Below the pieces are notes generated by a model. That model saw only the letters and a program-made list of their open reading frames with translations, had not been told where the DNA came from and ran no database searches. Below, piece after piece: positions 1-8,490 of a stretch of 64,000 nucleotides of DNA. The stretch's first letter is position 1; every line of letters starts with the position of its first letter. The stretch comes from Nitrospirillum viridazoti (GTDB taxonomy: Bacteria > Pseudomonadota > Alphaproteobacteria > Azospirillales > Azospirillaceae). A program made the translations under genes and the position numbers. The DNA is taken from assembly GCF_007827975.1 (NCBI RefSeq), contig NZ_VITT01000017.1; one strand, given 5' to 3'.

Positions 1-92
1 TCAAGGTCATCAAGCGCATGGCATACGGCTATCGCGACGACGCCTACTTCTTCCTCAAAATCAGGGACGCATTCCCCGGAAAAACGCGATGA
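1..92 (+). pseudogene. Transposase C-terminal fragment (ISL3-type), cut by window edge
   Basis: The frame open from position 3 to the TGA at 90-92 encodes about 29 residues. They include the stretch RMAYGYRDDAYFFLKIR and end in FPGKTR, which is typical of the extreme C-terminus of ISL3-family DDE transposases (DDE_Tnp_ISL3). The rest of the gene lies left of the window, so it cannot be seen whether the element is intact. No terminal inverted repeat is evident between this stop and folD: the folD terminator begins only 6 nt downstream. A remnant or a tightly abutting insertion is therefore possible. The family call rests on recalled motif similarity only. Confidence 0.6.
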
Positions 93-97
93 ACCAT

Positions 98-147
98 AAA
101 AAAAGCCCCTGGCTGGACCCCGTGTCTCAAGGTCCGGTCAGGGGCTT
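98..147 (-). terminator. Rho-independent terminator of folD
   Basis: On the minus strand a stem of about 17 bp (131-147 with 103-119, including G-U or mismatched pairs in the middle) is followed directly by a run of seven T (98-104 read in reverse). It lies 17 nt after the folD stop codon. Confidence 0.85.
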
Positions 148-163
148 GGAATGGCAAGGCGTT

Positions 164-1072
164 TTATGCGAACTCCGCCAGCTCCGCCTCCAGCCCACGA
201 CTGCGACAGGCGGCCGTGAGGGTGTTCAGCAGCAGCACGGCGATGGTCATGGGGCCGACGCCGCCCGGCACGGGGGTGATGGCGCCGGCCACGGCAGCCG
301 CCTCGTCATAGGCGACGTCGCCCACCAGGCGGGTCTTGCCAGCGGCGGCCGCTTCGGGATCGCGAGCGGGCACGCGGTTGATGCCCACGTCGATGACCAC
401 GGCGCCGGGCTTCACCCAATCGCCCTTGACCATTTCCGGCCGGCCGACGGCGGCCACCAGGATGTCGGCGGTGCAGCAAAGGGCGGGTAGATCGGCGGTG
501 CGGCTGTGGGCGATGGTGACGGTGCAGTCGGCCTGCAGCAGCAACTGGGCCATGGGCTTGCCCACGATGTTGGAGCGGCCCACCACCACGGCGTGCTTGC
601 CCTTCAGGCTGCCCAGATGGTCCTTCAGCAGCATCAGGCAGCCCAGCGGCGTGCAGGGCACCATGCCGGGCAGGCCTACGGCCAGGCGGCCAGCGTTGAC
701 CACGTGGAAGCCGTCCACATCCTTGTTGGGGTCGATGGCGCCCAGCACGGCGTTGCTGTCGATATGGGCCGGCAGGGGCAGTTGCACCAGGATGCCGTGG
801 ATGGCGGGATCGGCGTTCAGGCTGTGCACCAGGGCCAGCAGGTCTTCCTGCGTGGTGCTGGCCTCCAGCCGGTGGGTGACGGAGTGCATGCCGGCGGCGT
901 GGGTCTGTTCGCCCTTGTTGCGGACATAGACCTGGCTGGCCGGATCCTCGCCCACCAGCACCACGGCCAGACCGGGCTTCAGCCCGTGACGGGTGATGAG
1001 GTCGGCGACCTTGGCGCCGATGCGTTCGCGCAAGGCCGCAGCGAATGCCTTACCATCGATGATGTGCGCCAT
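164..1072 (-). CDS. folD: Bifunctional methylenetetrahydrofolate dehydrogenase / methenyltetrahydrofolate cyclohydrolase
   Basis: Cytosolic one-carbon enzyme that interconverts 5,10-methylene-, 5,10-methenyl- and 10-formyl-tetrahydrofolate using NADP. The 302-residue product has the usual FolD length. Visible family motifs are VGEDPASQVYVRNK in the N-terminal catalytic domain (with the catalytic Lys), GRSNIVGKPMA in the Rossmann domain, and PVPGGVGPMT near the C-terminus. The ATG at 1072 is preferred over an upstream in-frame start at 1207. It begins the conserved MAHIIDGK sequence and has a GGAGGAAG ribosome site just upstream, whereas the extra 45 residues are Arg-rich and unlike FolD. It is monocistronic with its own terminator. 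Formyl-THF made here is the substrate of PurU encoded at 9.4 kb. Confidence 0.95.
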   Translation of the reverse strand: MAHIIDGKAFAAALRERIGAKVADLITRHGLKPGLAVVLVGEDPASQVYVRNKGEQTHAAGMHSVTHRLEASTTQEDLLALVHSLNADPAIHGILVQLPLPAHIDSNAVLGAIDPNKDVDGFHVVNAGRLAVGLPGMVPCTPLGCLMLLKDHLGSLKGKHAVVVGRSNIVGKPMAQLLLQADCTVTIAHSRTADLPALCCTADILVAAVGRPEMVKGDWVKPGAVVIDVGINRVPARDPEAAAAGKTRLVGDVAYDEAAAVAGAITPVPGGVGPMTIAVLLLNTLTAACRSRGLEAELAEFA

Positions 1073-1242
1073 GACTTCCTCCGCCAGCGAAACCTGAGAA
1101 TTGCGCGGGGACATTAGCCGCAGCGCACGGTGCCGCCAATCCCTTGGGCTCAAAAGCCTTCCGAACCCTGCCATGCGGCACCGTCGGTCCCCTCGGCGCC
1201 GTGACAAGGCTATCGCCAGGCGTTTTTATATTTGACGTATAA

Positions 1243-1254
1243 ATTCATATTTGA
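1243..1254. promoter_or_regulatory. Candidate IclR-type operator upstream of fucP
   Basis: The AT-rich stretch 1225-1257 between folD and fucP contains ATTCATATTTGA. It resembles ATTCATATACGA at 8342-8353, upstream of the sugar dehydrogenase gene of the same pathway. A related GACGTATAAATTC lies just before it. The similarity and the presence of one pathway-linked IclR gene suggest a shared operator; this is inference from two sites only. Confidence 0.3.
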
Positions 1255-1310
1255 TGTGCTGATCACCAGCCGGGCCGCACGCCGGCACAAAGAACACCCT
1301 GGGAGGGGAC

Positions 1311-2642
1311 ATGTCGGACGGCCGCGCGCATCCGCATCAGCACCAAGCCGCACAGCCGAAATGGGCGATTCCCATCGCCCTGATCGTCAGCCTGTTTTTC
1401 CTGTGGGGCGTGGCCAACAATCTGAACGACGTGTTGATCGCGCAGTTCCGCAAGGCCTTCGACCTTCAGGATTGGCAGTCCGGCCTGGTGCAGTCCGCCT
1501 TCTACCTGGGCTATTTCTTCTGCGCCATGCCGGCGGCCCTGTTCGCCCGGCGCTACGGTTACAAGGCCGCCATTGTCCTTGGCCTGGCGCTCTACGGCAT
1601 CGGCGCGCTGCTGTTCTATCCGGCGGCCGAACTGCGGGCCTACAGCGCCTTCCTGGGCGCCCTGTTCGTCATCGCCAGCGGCCTCGCCTTCCTGGAAACC
1701 TCCGCCAACCCGCTGATGACCGTGCTGGGCGACCCGGCGGGGGCGGAACGGCGGCTGAACCTGGCCCAGGCCTTCAATCCCCTGGGCTCGGTCGCGGGCG
1801 TCCTGGTGGGGCGGCAGTTCATCCTGTCCGGCGTGGAATACACGCCCGAGCAGTTGGCCACCCTGTCGCCGGACGCGCTGGCCCGGTTCCGGGATACGGA
1901 GGCCATGGCGGCCCAATCCTCCTACCTGGTGCTGGGCGTGTTGGTCCTGCTGTGGGCGGTGGTGGTGTTCGCCGTGCGCTTCCCCACCCTGACCGACGGG
2001 CCGGAGGAGGAGACGGATGAGGCCGTGCCCGCCGAGGGCGGCTTCCGCCGCCTGCTGCGCCATCGCCATTTCCTGTTCGGCGTGGTGGCGCAGTTCTTCT
2101 ATGTCGGCGCCCAGGTGGGGGTGTGGAGCTTCCTGATCCGCTATTCCCAGCACGCCCTGCCCGGCACGGGGGAGAAGACGGCCGCCGCCTACCTCACCCT
2201 TTCCCTGGTGGCCTTCATGGCCGGGCGCTTCGCGGGAACGGCCCTGATGGGCCGGGTGCCGGCGGAACGGCTGATGGGCGTGTTCGCCGCCATCAACGTC
2301 GTGCTGTGCCTGGTCGGGGCGTTTGGCGGCGGCTGGCTGGGCCTGGGCGCCATGATCGCCACCAGCTTCTTCATGTCCATCATGTTCCCCACCATCTTCG
2401 CCTTGTCGCTGCGAGGCCTGGGGCCGCTGACCAAGCTGGGATCGTCCTGGCTGGTCATGGCCATCATCGGCGGTGCCGCCATCCCCGTGGTCATGGGCCG
2501 TGTGTCGGACATGACCAGCATCGCCGTCGCCATGGTGGTGCCGGGGGTGTGCTTCGCCGTCGTCGGCGCCTTCAGCCTGGCGGGCCGCACGGCACCGGTG
2601 GGCGAGGGCGATGAGCGCCTGAAGGTCGTGGCCACGCACTGA
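1311..2642 (+). CDS. fucP: FucP-family sugar:H+ symporter (probable L-fucose permease)
   Basis: Inner-membrane MFS transporter of the FucP family, predicted to import L-fucose or a related 6-deoxysugar or hexose with protons. The 443-residue protein has about twelve hydrophobic helices. The first contains SLFFLWGVANNLND, a hallmark of FucP/GluP-type symporters. Other typical segments are SGLAFLETSANP and FPTIFALSLRGLG. A GGGAGG ribosome site precedes the ATG. It is the first gene of an apparent transcription unit with the lactonase 11 nt downstream. The other pathway genes lie on the opposite strand to 8.3 kb, and the cluster supports L-fucose or L-galactose-like sugar as substrate. Exact substrate is inferred from context. 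Confidence 0.88.
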   Translation: MSDGRAHPHQHQAAQPKWAIPIALIVSLFFLWGVANNLNDVLIAQFRKAFDLQDWQSGLVQSAFYLGYFFCAMPAALFARRYGYKAAIVLGLALYGIGALLFYPAAELRAYSAFLGALFVIASGLAFLETSANPLMTVLGDPAGAERRLNLAQAFNPLGSVAGVLVGRQFILSGVEYTPEQLATLSPDALARFRDTEAMAAQSSYLVLGVLVLLWAVVVFAVRFPTLTDGPEEETDEAVPAEGGFRRLLRHRHFLFGVVAQFFYVGAQVGVWSFLIRYSQHALPGTGEKTAAAYLTLSLVAFMAGRFAGTALMGRVPAERLMGVFAAINVVLCLVGAFGGGWLGLGAMIATSFFMSIMFPTIFALSLRGLGPLTKLGSSWLVMAIIGGAAIPVVMGRVSDMTSIAVAMVVPGVCFAVVGAFSLAGRTAPVGEGDERLKVVATH

Positions 2643-2653
2643 GGGCGGCCGGC

Positions 2654-3462
2654 ATGATCGATGCCCACCAGCACATCTGGCGCCTGGGCCGGCACGGGCA
2701 CAGTTGGCCCCCCCCGCCCTGGCGGTCATCCACCGCGACCATGAGGTGGCGGACCTGGAAGCCCTGGCCGCCCCCCTGGGCATCACCGGCAGCGTGCTGG
2801 TGCAATCCCAGCCCTCTGATGAGGACACCGATTTCCTGCTTCATGAGGCGGCGCGCCAGCCCTTCGTCCGGGGCGTGGTGGGCTGGGCGGACATGAAGGC
2901 ACCGGACGCGCCCGCGCGCATCGCCGCCCTGGCCGCCCGCCCGAAGATGCGGGGCTTGCGTCCCATGCTGCAGTCCCTGCCCGTGGACTGGATCGCCGAT
3001 CCATCCATCGACGCCGCTGCGCGCGCCCTGGTGACGCATGGCTTGAGCTTCGACGCCCTGGTCCTGCCGCCGCACTTGCCCGCCTTGCTGGACTTCGCCC
3101 GCCGGCACCCGGATTTGGCCATGGTGATCGACCACGGCGCCAAGCCCCCTATCGCCCGGGGCGAGATCGACGACTGGGCCGCCGGCATGCGTGACCTGGC
3201 CGCCCTGCCCCAGGTCCACGCCAAGCTGTCCGGCCTGCTGACCGAGGCTGGCGACCGAACGACGGTCGACGCCCTGAAACCCTATGTGGACGTCCTGCTG
3301 GACGCCTTCGGCCCCGACCGCCTGATGTGGGGAAGCGACTGGCCGGTGCTGAACCTGGCGGGCGATTACGCCGGCTGGCTGGCCATGGCATGCGATCTGG
3401 TGCCGGCCGAGGCCCATCCGGCGGTGTTCGACGGCACGGCGCGGCGCTTCTACCGTCTTTAA
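2654..3462 (+). pseudogene. Amidohydrolase-2 lactonase (L-fucono-1,5-lactonase type), frameshifted
   Basis: Expected to hydrolyse the aldonolactone made by the sugar dehydrogenase. The start ATG at 2654 encodes MIDAHQHIWRLG, the metal-binding HxH start of the amidohydrolase-2 family. After the run of eight C at 2708-2715 this frame becomes nonsense and stops at 2896. The family sequence continues in another frame (LAVIHRDHEVADLEALA, later LVQSQP, MVIDHGAKPP, WGSDWPVLN) to the stop at 3462. One extra C would restore a single frame of about 270 residues, a normal family length. The downstream frame alone, starting near 2704, would lack the HxH ligands. Either a true mutation, phase variation, or a homopolymer sequencing error; the sequence cannot distinguish them. 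Confidence 0.8.
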
Positions 3463-4790
3463 AGCACCTCCTCCACCAGCCGCGCGCCCCATTCACCCAG
3501 GCGCTCGTCCAGGCCGCGATGGCGCCAGGCCTCGGGCTCTATGGCCCGGGCGTGGGTCAGGTCATGCTGGAACATGGCCTCCATCTCCTGTCCGAACCCG
3601 GCGCCCAGGACCACGGCGTTGATCTCGTTGTTGAAGGCGACGCTGCGCCAATCGAGGTTGGAGGAACCGACGGTAGACCAGTCGCCGTCAATGACGGCGG
3701 TCTTGGCATGAAGGATGGCGTCCGCATACTCATAAATGTGCACGCCGGCGGCCAGCAGGTCGCTGTAATAGCCGCGCCCCGCCATGACTGACAGGGGGCT
3801 GTCGCTGGGCCCCGGCACCAGCACGGTAACATCCACGCCCCGCCCCGCCGCCTGCCTCAATGCCCGGGCCAGATCCGGCGTCGGCACGAAATAGCCGGTG
3901 GTCAGGTGGATGGACTTGCGCGCCAAGGTGATGGCCACCAGCAGGCTGCGGTAGATCAGCGGGCGGCCCTCCGTCGGCGCGCCGCTCAGGGCCTGAAGGA
4001 CGATATCGCCGGGGCGGGTCCGCGGCACCGGTGGCGGCGCATTCAGGGCCGGGGTGGCATCCGGCCCCTGGGCCTGGCGCTGCTGGTCCCAGGTCTCGGC
4101 GTACAGGCGCTGGAACTCCGCCACCACCGGGCCGGCGATGCGCACGTCGGTATCGCGCCAGGGGCGCTGTTCCGGATCCTGATTCTCAGCGCCCGCGCCG
4201 GCGTGATGGCGGCGGTCGTACACCTCACTGATGTTCACGCCGCCCACGATGGCGACGGCGTCGTCCACGATCAGCAGCTTGCGATGGTCGCGGCGGTTGA
4301 CGTCCAGGGTCAGCAGGGTGGCCGGGTCGACCGGGTTGAACACCAGCAGGTTCACCCCATCCTGGCGCAGACGGTCGAACACCTCCTTGGGGGTGTCCTG
4401 CGAGCCCCAGGCGTCATAGATCAGGTTGACCTCGACGCCTTGCGCCCGCTTGGCCACCAGCTTCTCCGCGAAGCGGGACCCCTCCACCCCATCGAACTCA
4501 TAGCTTTCCATGTCGATGCGGGTGCGGGCGCCGTCGATGGCGGCGTCCATGGCGGCATAGGTCTCGGTGCCGCTGCGCAGCAGGGTGACGCTGTTGCCGC
4601 CGACGAAGGGCGCGCCGCCGATGATCTCCCCCTGCCGGCGCAGCAGATCCAGCCGGCTGGTCGCGTCCGCCGTGGCCAGCGCCCGAGCGATGTCGGGGTC
4701 GGCCGAGGGCAGCGTAGCGCAGCCGGCCAGGACCCCGGTCAGGGCAAGGGCGATGAGGGCGGTTTTGACGAAGCTTAGGCGGGACGGCAT
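3459..4790 (-). CDS. Phospholipase D-like / cardiolipin-synthase-like lipoprotein
   Basis: Predicted envelope lipoprotein of the PLD superfamily (443 residues). The N-terminus is a signal peptide ending in the lipobox LAGC, so the mature protein should be lipid-anchored. Two HxK phosphodiesterase motifs are complete: HRKLLIVDDAVAIVGGVN in the first half and HAKTAVIDGDWSTVGSSN in the second. This is the pattern of cardiolipin synthase C (ClsC/YmdC)-like enzymes, which join or transfer phosphatidyl groups; hydrolase activity is also possible. The ATG at 4790 is chosen because it begins the signal peptide; an upstream in-frame start at 4826 would bury it. Its stop overlaps the lactonase stop by 4 nt in convergent orientation. 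It has no obvious role in sugar catabolism despite sitting inside that cluster. Confidence 0.85.
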   Translation of the reverse strand: MPSRLSFVKTALIALALTGVLAGCATLPSADPDIARALATADATSRLDLLRRQGEIIGGAPFVGGNSVTLLRSGTETYAAMDAAIDGARTRIDMESYEFDGVEGSRFAEKLVAKRAQGVEVNLIYDAWGSQDTPKEVFDRLRQDGVNLLVFNPVDPATLLTLDVNRRDHRKLLIVDDAVAIVGGVNISEVYDRRHHAGAGAENQDPEQRPWRDTDVRIAGPVVAEFQRLYAETWDQQRQAQGPDATPALNAPPPVPRTRPGDIVLQALSGAPTEGRPLIYRSLLVAITLARKSIHLTTGYFVPTPDLARALRQAAGRGVDVTVLVPGPSDSPLSVMAGRGYYSDLLAAGVHIYEYADAILHAKTAVIDGDWSTVGSSNLDWRSVAFNNEINAVVLGAGFGQEMEAMFQHDLTHARAIEPEAWRHRGLDERLGEWGARLVEEVL

Positions 4791-4882
4791 GGCCGGATCG
4801 TGCCACCGCCACCGCCGGCCGGCCATTGCGACCAGCGGCGGGGCGGACCCGATTTCCGGCTTATGCGGGTGAGTACACCGGC

Positions 4883-5611
4883 TTATGCCGTCCAGCCACC
4901 GTCGATGACATGGATGGCGCCGGTGGTGAAGGATGAGGCGTCGCTGGCCAGGTACAGCGCCAGTTCCGCGATCTCCTCCGGCCGGCCCAGGCGCCCCATG
5001 GGCTGGCGGGCGACGAAGGCGGCCTGCGCGGCGGCATAGTCGCCGGTGGCGGCCAAGCGCTCATCCAGCGAGGGGGTCTGCACCGTGCCGGGACAGATGG
5101 CGTTGCAGCGCACGCCCCGGCCCACGAAGTCAGCCGCCACCGCCTTGGTCAGGCCGATGACGGCGGCCTTGGTGGCACCGTAGGCGAAGCGGTTGGGCAC
5201 GCCCTTGATGGAGCTGGCGACCGACGACATGTTGACGATGCTGCCCCTGCCCGCCTCCAGCATGCCGGGCAGGAAGGCGCGGATGGTGCGAACCATGGCC
5301 GTGACGTTCAGGTCCCAGGAGAAATCCCAGGCGGCCGCATCGCACTCCAGGATGGTGCCGGCATGGACGAAACCGGCGCAGTTGAACAGCACGTCGATGG
5401 GGCCGACCTCGGCCGCGATGGCGGCCACATCCGCGTCACTGCGCACGTCCAGCCGGTGGGGACGGCAGCCCGCCACCTCGGCCAGCTTGTCGGTGTTGAT
5501 GTCGGTGGCATGGACGGTGGCGCCCTCGCGCGCGAACAGTTCCGCCGCCGCCCGGCCGATGCCTTGCGCCGCCGCCGTCACCAGCGCGGTCTTACCCTCT
5601 AGACGTCCCAT
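4883..5611 (-). CDS. SDR oxidoreductase, probable 2-keto-3-deoxy-L-fuconate dehydrogenase
   Basis: Classical short-chain dehydrogenase of 242 residues. The NAD-binding motif TAAAQGIGRAA is near the N-terminus, followed by NCAG, the catalytic Ser in MSSVASSIKG and YGATK with the catalytic Tyr and Lys. The start at 5611 (MGRLEGKTALVT) is the usual SDR N-terminus; the frame is open to 5689 but the extra residues are not SDR-like. In non-phosphorylating L-fucose pathways an SDR oxidises 2-keto-3-deoxy-L-fuconate at C4. The N-terminal sequence and the dehydratase, dehydrogenase and permease neighbours support that role here. Substrate assignment is by context. Confidence 0.82.
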   Translation of the reverse strand: MGRLEGKTALVTAAAQGIGRAAAELFAREGATVHATDINTDKLAEVAGCRPHRLDVRSDADVAAIAAEVGPIDVLFNCAGFVHAGTILECDAAAWDFSWDLNVTAMVRTIRAFLPGMLEAGRGSIVNMSSVASSIKGVPNRFAYGATKAAVIGLTKAVAADFVGRGVRCNAICPGTVQTPSLDERLAATGDYAAAQAAFVARQPMGRLGRPEEIAELALYLASDASSFTTGAIHVIDGGWTA

Positions 5612-5746
5612 GTGAGTCTTCCCTTGTTCCTCAAGCGCCGGCGGGGCATCCGCCCCTTGGCTATCCTCGTTCCGCGCTGCGGTACTCACTTCGGGGCCCG
5701 CGGTCGCGGGCCACCAGCGGGGATGAGACTAGCCCACCCCGCTGGC

Positions 5747-6952
5747 TTACGCAGCCCGCGTGGGCAGGCAGGCGGGGCCCACCGGCTCGAACGATTTGTA
5801 GGTCAGGATGAATTCCTGATGGCCCAGGGCCTCGGACACGGTGCGGTTGCCCGCCGCCGCCGCCTCGACCAGGCCCAGGATCTCGGCACCCACCTCATCC
5901 AGCGTGGCCTTGCCTTCCAGGATGCGGCCGGCGTTCACGTCCATGTCCTCCGACAGGCGCCCATAGGTCTCCGGATTGGCGCAGACCTTGATGACGGGGG
6001 AGATGGCGGAACCGACGACGGAGCCGCGGCCGGTGGTGAACAGGATGAGGTGGCTGCCCGACGCGATCAGTTCCACGATCTCCGCGTTGTCGGAAATGTT
6101 GGGGAAACCGAAGCGCGGCTCCCCATCCGGCACCACGTCCATCAGGTACAGGCCGCCCGACGGGGGGATGTCGCCCGGCTTGATCAGGCCGCTGATGGGG
6201 GAGGAGCCGGACTTGGAATAGGCGCCCATGGACTTCTCTTCCTGGGTGGTCAGGCCGCCCTCGGCATTGCCCGGGGCGAAGCTGCCGAAGCCCATGATGG
6301 TGTAGTAGCGCTCCGCCTTCTGCACGCAGGCTTCGATCTCGGCGCCCAGTTCCGGCGTCACGGCCCGGTCGGACATGATGCGCTCACAGCCCACCAGTTC
6401 CCCCGTCTCCTCGAAGATGCAGGTGGCGCCGGCCTCGACCAGCCAGTCGAAGCAGCGGCCCACGGCCGGGTTGGCGGTGATGCCGCTGGTGCCGTCTGAC
6501 CCGCCGCAGATGGTGCCCACCACCAGCTCATGCCGGGCCATGGGCACCACCGGCGTCTGGTCGGCGATGGCCTTCAGGCGGGCCACCGCGGCGCGCCCGG
6601 CCTCGATGGTGGCCTTGGTACCGCCGGCCTGCTGGATGACCAGGGTCTCCACCGGCCGGCCACTGGCCGCGACCGCTTGGCGCAGGGCCTCACGGTTGAA
6701 GCTCTCGCAGCCCAGCGACAGCAGCAGCACGCCGCCCACGTTGGGGTGGGTGCACAGCTTGGTCATGATCTGAAAGGCGTAGCTGTTGGGATAACAGCCG
6801 GGGAAGCCGATCAGGTGCACGTCCATGTCGTCGCTGAGCGTGACGATGCGGCGGGCCACATGGTGGGCGCATTCCACCAGATAGGCCACCACGATGACGT
6901 TGCGGATGCCCTTGCGGCCGTCGCTTCTCAGAAATCCACGCATCTCAGCCAT
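5747..6952 (-). CDS. UxaA-family sugar-acid dehydratase, catalytic subunit (probable L-fuconate dehydratase)
   Basis: Large domain of the altronate/galactarate dehydratase family (401 residues). It would dehydrate an aldonic acid to a 2-keto-3-deoxy acid. Family features include GFLRSDGRKGIRN at the start, GFPGCYPN, VVGTICGGSDGTSGITANPA, IFEETGELVGCE, and conserved Cys residues suitable for a metal centre. The SAF-domain part is a separate gene ending 1 nt upstream, so the usual two-part enzyme is encoded as two subunits. Within this cluster the likely substrate is L-fuconate, a role also described for split UxaA-type proteins in Campylobacter. Altronate is the alternative, but no uronate isomerase or reductase gene is present. 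Confidence 0.85.
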   Translation of the reverse strand: MAEMRGFLRSDGRKGIRNVIVVAYLVECAHHVARRIVTLSDDMDVHLIGFPGCYPNSYAFQIMTKLCTHPNVGGVLLLSLGCESFNREALRQAVAASGRPVETLVIQQAGGTKATIEAGRAAVARLKAIADQTPVVPMARHELVVGTICGGSDGTSGITANPAVGRCFDWLVEAGATCIFEETGELVGCERIMSDRAVTPELGAEIEACVQKAERYYTIMGFGSFAPGNAEGGLTTQEEKSMGAYSKSGSSPISGLIKPGDIPPSGGLYLMDVVPDGEPRFGFPNISDNAEIVELIASGSHLILFTTGRGSVVGSAISPVIKVCANPETYGRLSEDMDVNAGRILEGKATLDEVGAEILGLVEAAAAGNRTVSEALGHQEFILTYKSFEPVGPACLPTRAA

Positions 6953-6953
6953 A

Positions 6954-7271
6954 TCAGTGGCCCCCTTCGCTGCCGCCGACCACCTGTCGTGTATGGCTGG
7001 CGATGTAATCGCTTTTCATGTTGTGCATGTGGACATGGCCGCCGACGTCCACAGTGGCGGTCATAGAGCCGATGGGCGCGCCGTATTTCAGCACCTTGTC
7101 GCCGGCGGCCAGGGCGCGGCGGGCCAGCTTGTGGCCCACGGTCACGTCCTGGGTGGCGGTGACCCGGGTGCCATCGATGTCCAGGGCGTCACCGGCACGG
7201 ATGGCGGCGCGGACCACCAGCACATTGTCATCCGGATGCAGCAGGATGAGGGGGGAGATGGGCGTGCTCAT
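6954..7271 (-). CDS. SAF-domain small subunit of the UxaA-family dehydratase
   Basis: A 105-residue protein corresponding to the N-terminal SAF domain of altronate dehydratase-type enzymes. It carries the typical TVGHKLARRALAAGDKVLKYG and GSMTATVDVGGHVHMHN segments. It should partner with the large subunit encoded 1 nt downstream. Its ATG overlaps the stop of the upstream aldo/keto reductase (ATGA at 7268-7271), showing translational coupling. The frame is open far upstream, but that extension is a shadow of the reductase gene. Confidence 0.88.
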   Translation of the reverse strand: MSTPISPLILLHPDDNVLVVRAAIRAGDALDIDGTRVTATQDVTVGHKLARRALAAGDKVLKYGAPIGSMTATVDVGGHVHMHNMKSDYIASHTRQVVGGSEGGH

Positions 7272-8311
7272 GCGGCTTTCGTTGTATTGGGGGTGGGAAC
7301 GGGGGCGTCCGGATGCAGCAAGCCATCGGCGCGCAGGGCCTGCCACAACTCCGGCGGGATGACGGTATCCATCAAGGCCCGGGTTTGGGCCACCTGGGCC
7401 GCATCCGCCATGCCCGGGATGACGCTGGCCACCACCGGATGGGCCAGAGGAAACTGCAAGGCCGCCGCCGCCAACGGCACGTCGAAGCGGTCGCAGGCCG
7501 CCTCCAGCCGGCGCACGCGGTCGATGATGGCGGCGGGTGCCGGCTCGTAATTGTAGTACAGCGGCGCGGCCCCCCGGGTGCCGTTCACCAGGATGCCGGA
7601 ATTGTAGGGGCCGCCGACGATGACCCTCACCCCGCGCGCGGCGCAGGCGGGAAAGAAGGCGTCCAGCGCCGTCTGCTCCAGCAGGGTGTAGCGGCCCGCC
7701 AGCAGCACGACGTCGAAGTCGGCATGGCCCATTGCCTCCAGGCACACTTGCCACTCATTGACGCCCAGGCCGATGGCGCGCACCGCCCCCTGGTCCCGCA
7801 GTTCCCGCATGGCGCGGTAGCCGCCCTCCAGGAATTGGCGGAAATGAGCGGCGTGGTCGTCACCATGGGTGACGGTGCCCAGGTCGTGGGCCAGCAGCAG
7901 GTCGATGCGCTTTCGCCCCAGCCGCCGCTGGCTTTCGGTGTAGGAGCGCATGACGCCATCATAGCTGTAGTCGAACACCGGCTCATACGGTGCGGCGTCA
8001 GCAAAGCCGTGCCTCACCGGGCTCGCGCCCGCGTCGACCGGCACCAGCACCCGCCCCACCTTGGTGGAGACCACCAGCTCTTCGCCGGGGTCCAACTCCG
8101 CCAGCACAGCACCGAGGCGGCTCTCGCTGAGGCCGAAGCCGTAATGGGGGGCCGTGTCCAGATAGCGGATGCCGGCGGTCACCGCCGCCGTTATGGCGGC
8201 GCGGGCCGACGCCTCCGTCACCGGCTGGTACAGGTTGCCAATGGCCGCGGCGCCGAAGCCCAGCGGGGGCAAGGGCGGGCATGTCGGGGTGAAGGAAGAG
8301 GATGCGTCCAT
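7268..8311 (-). CDS. Aldo/keto reductase, probable L-fucose / L-galactose-type 1-dehydrogenase
   Basis: About 347-residue AKR-superfamily enzyme likely to oxidise the sugar at C1 to the lactone, the first step of the pathway. AKR residues are visible: Asp and Tyr in LDTAPHYGFGLSE, Lys in VSTKVGR and His in LLLAHDLG. The C-terminal FPLAHPVVASVIPGMADAAQV segment is typical of D-threo-aldose and L-galactose dehydrogenases. The start at 8311 (MDASSS) has a GGGAAGG site 6-8 nt upstream. In-frame ATGs at 8347 and 8368 would add residues overlapping the repeat region and have poor ribosome sites. It heads a tight operon with the SAF subunit, dehydratase and SDR. Confidence 0.85.
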   Translation of the reverse strand: MDASSSFTPTCPPLPPLGFGAAAIGNLYQPVTEASARAAITAAVTAGIRYLDTAPHYGFGLSESRLGAVLAELDPGEELVVSTKVGRVLVPVDAGASPVRHGFADAAPYEPVFDYSYDGVMRSYTESQRRLGRKRIDLLLAHDLGTVTHGDDHAAHFRQFLEGGYRAMRELRDQGAVRAIGLGVNEWQVCLEAMGHADFDVVLLAGRYTLLEQTALDAFFPACAARGVRVIVGGPYNSGILVNGTRGAAPLYYNYEPAPAAIIDRVRRLEAACDRFDVPLAAAALQFPLAHPVVASVIPGMADAAQVAQTRALMDTVIPPELWQALRADGLLHPDAPVPTPNTTKAA

Positions 8312-8341
8312 TGGGGCCTTCCCGGGGCGGGGCGACTTTCC

Positions 8342-8387
8342 ATTCATATACGAAATCGCCTTCCGCATATAAAATCGCCGTCCGCAT
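8342..8387. promoter_or_regulatory. Tandem repeat and palindrome, candidate IclR operator
   Basis: Two 17-bp units, 8352-8368 and 8371-8387, match at 15 positions (core AAATCGCC-TCCGCAT) with a 19-bp period, close to two helical turns. They abut the near-palindrome TTCATATACGAA (8343-8354). The site lies upstream of the sugar dehydrogenase operon and close to the divergent IclR gene, the usual arrangement for autoregulated IclR control. Function is inferred. Confidence 0.45.
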
Positions 8388-8490
8388 TCCGTAAGTCAAG
8401 GCGCCTCACGCCATCTCTTGCCCGGCGGGCGCCCTGATGGCATAGCCGGAGAGCCGCAAACCCAGCCCTCAGGCCCAGGCCGGATTATCC

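Noticed and set aside
1263..2828. 521-codon minus-strand ORF opposite fucP
   Set aside because: Antisense to a clear FucP transporter; no recognisable sequence.
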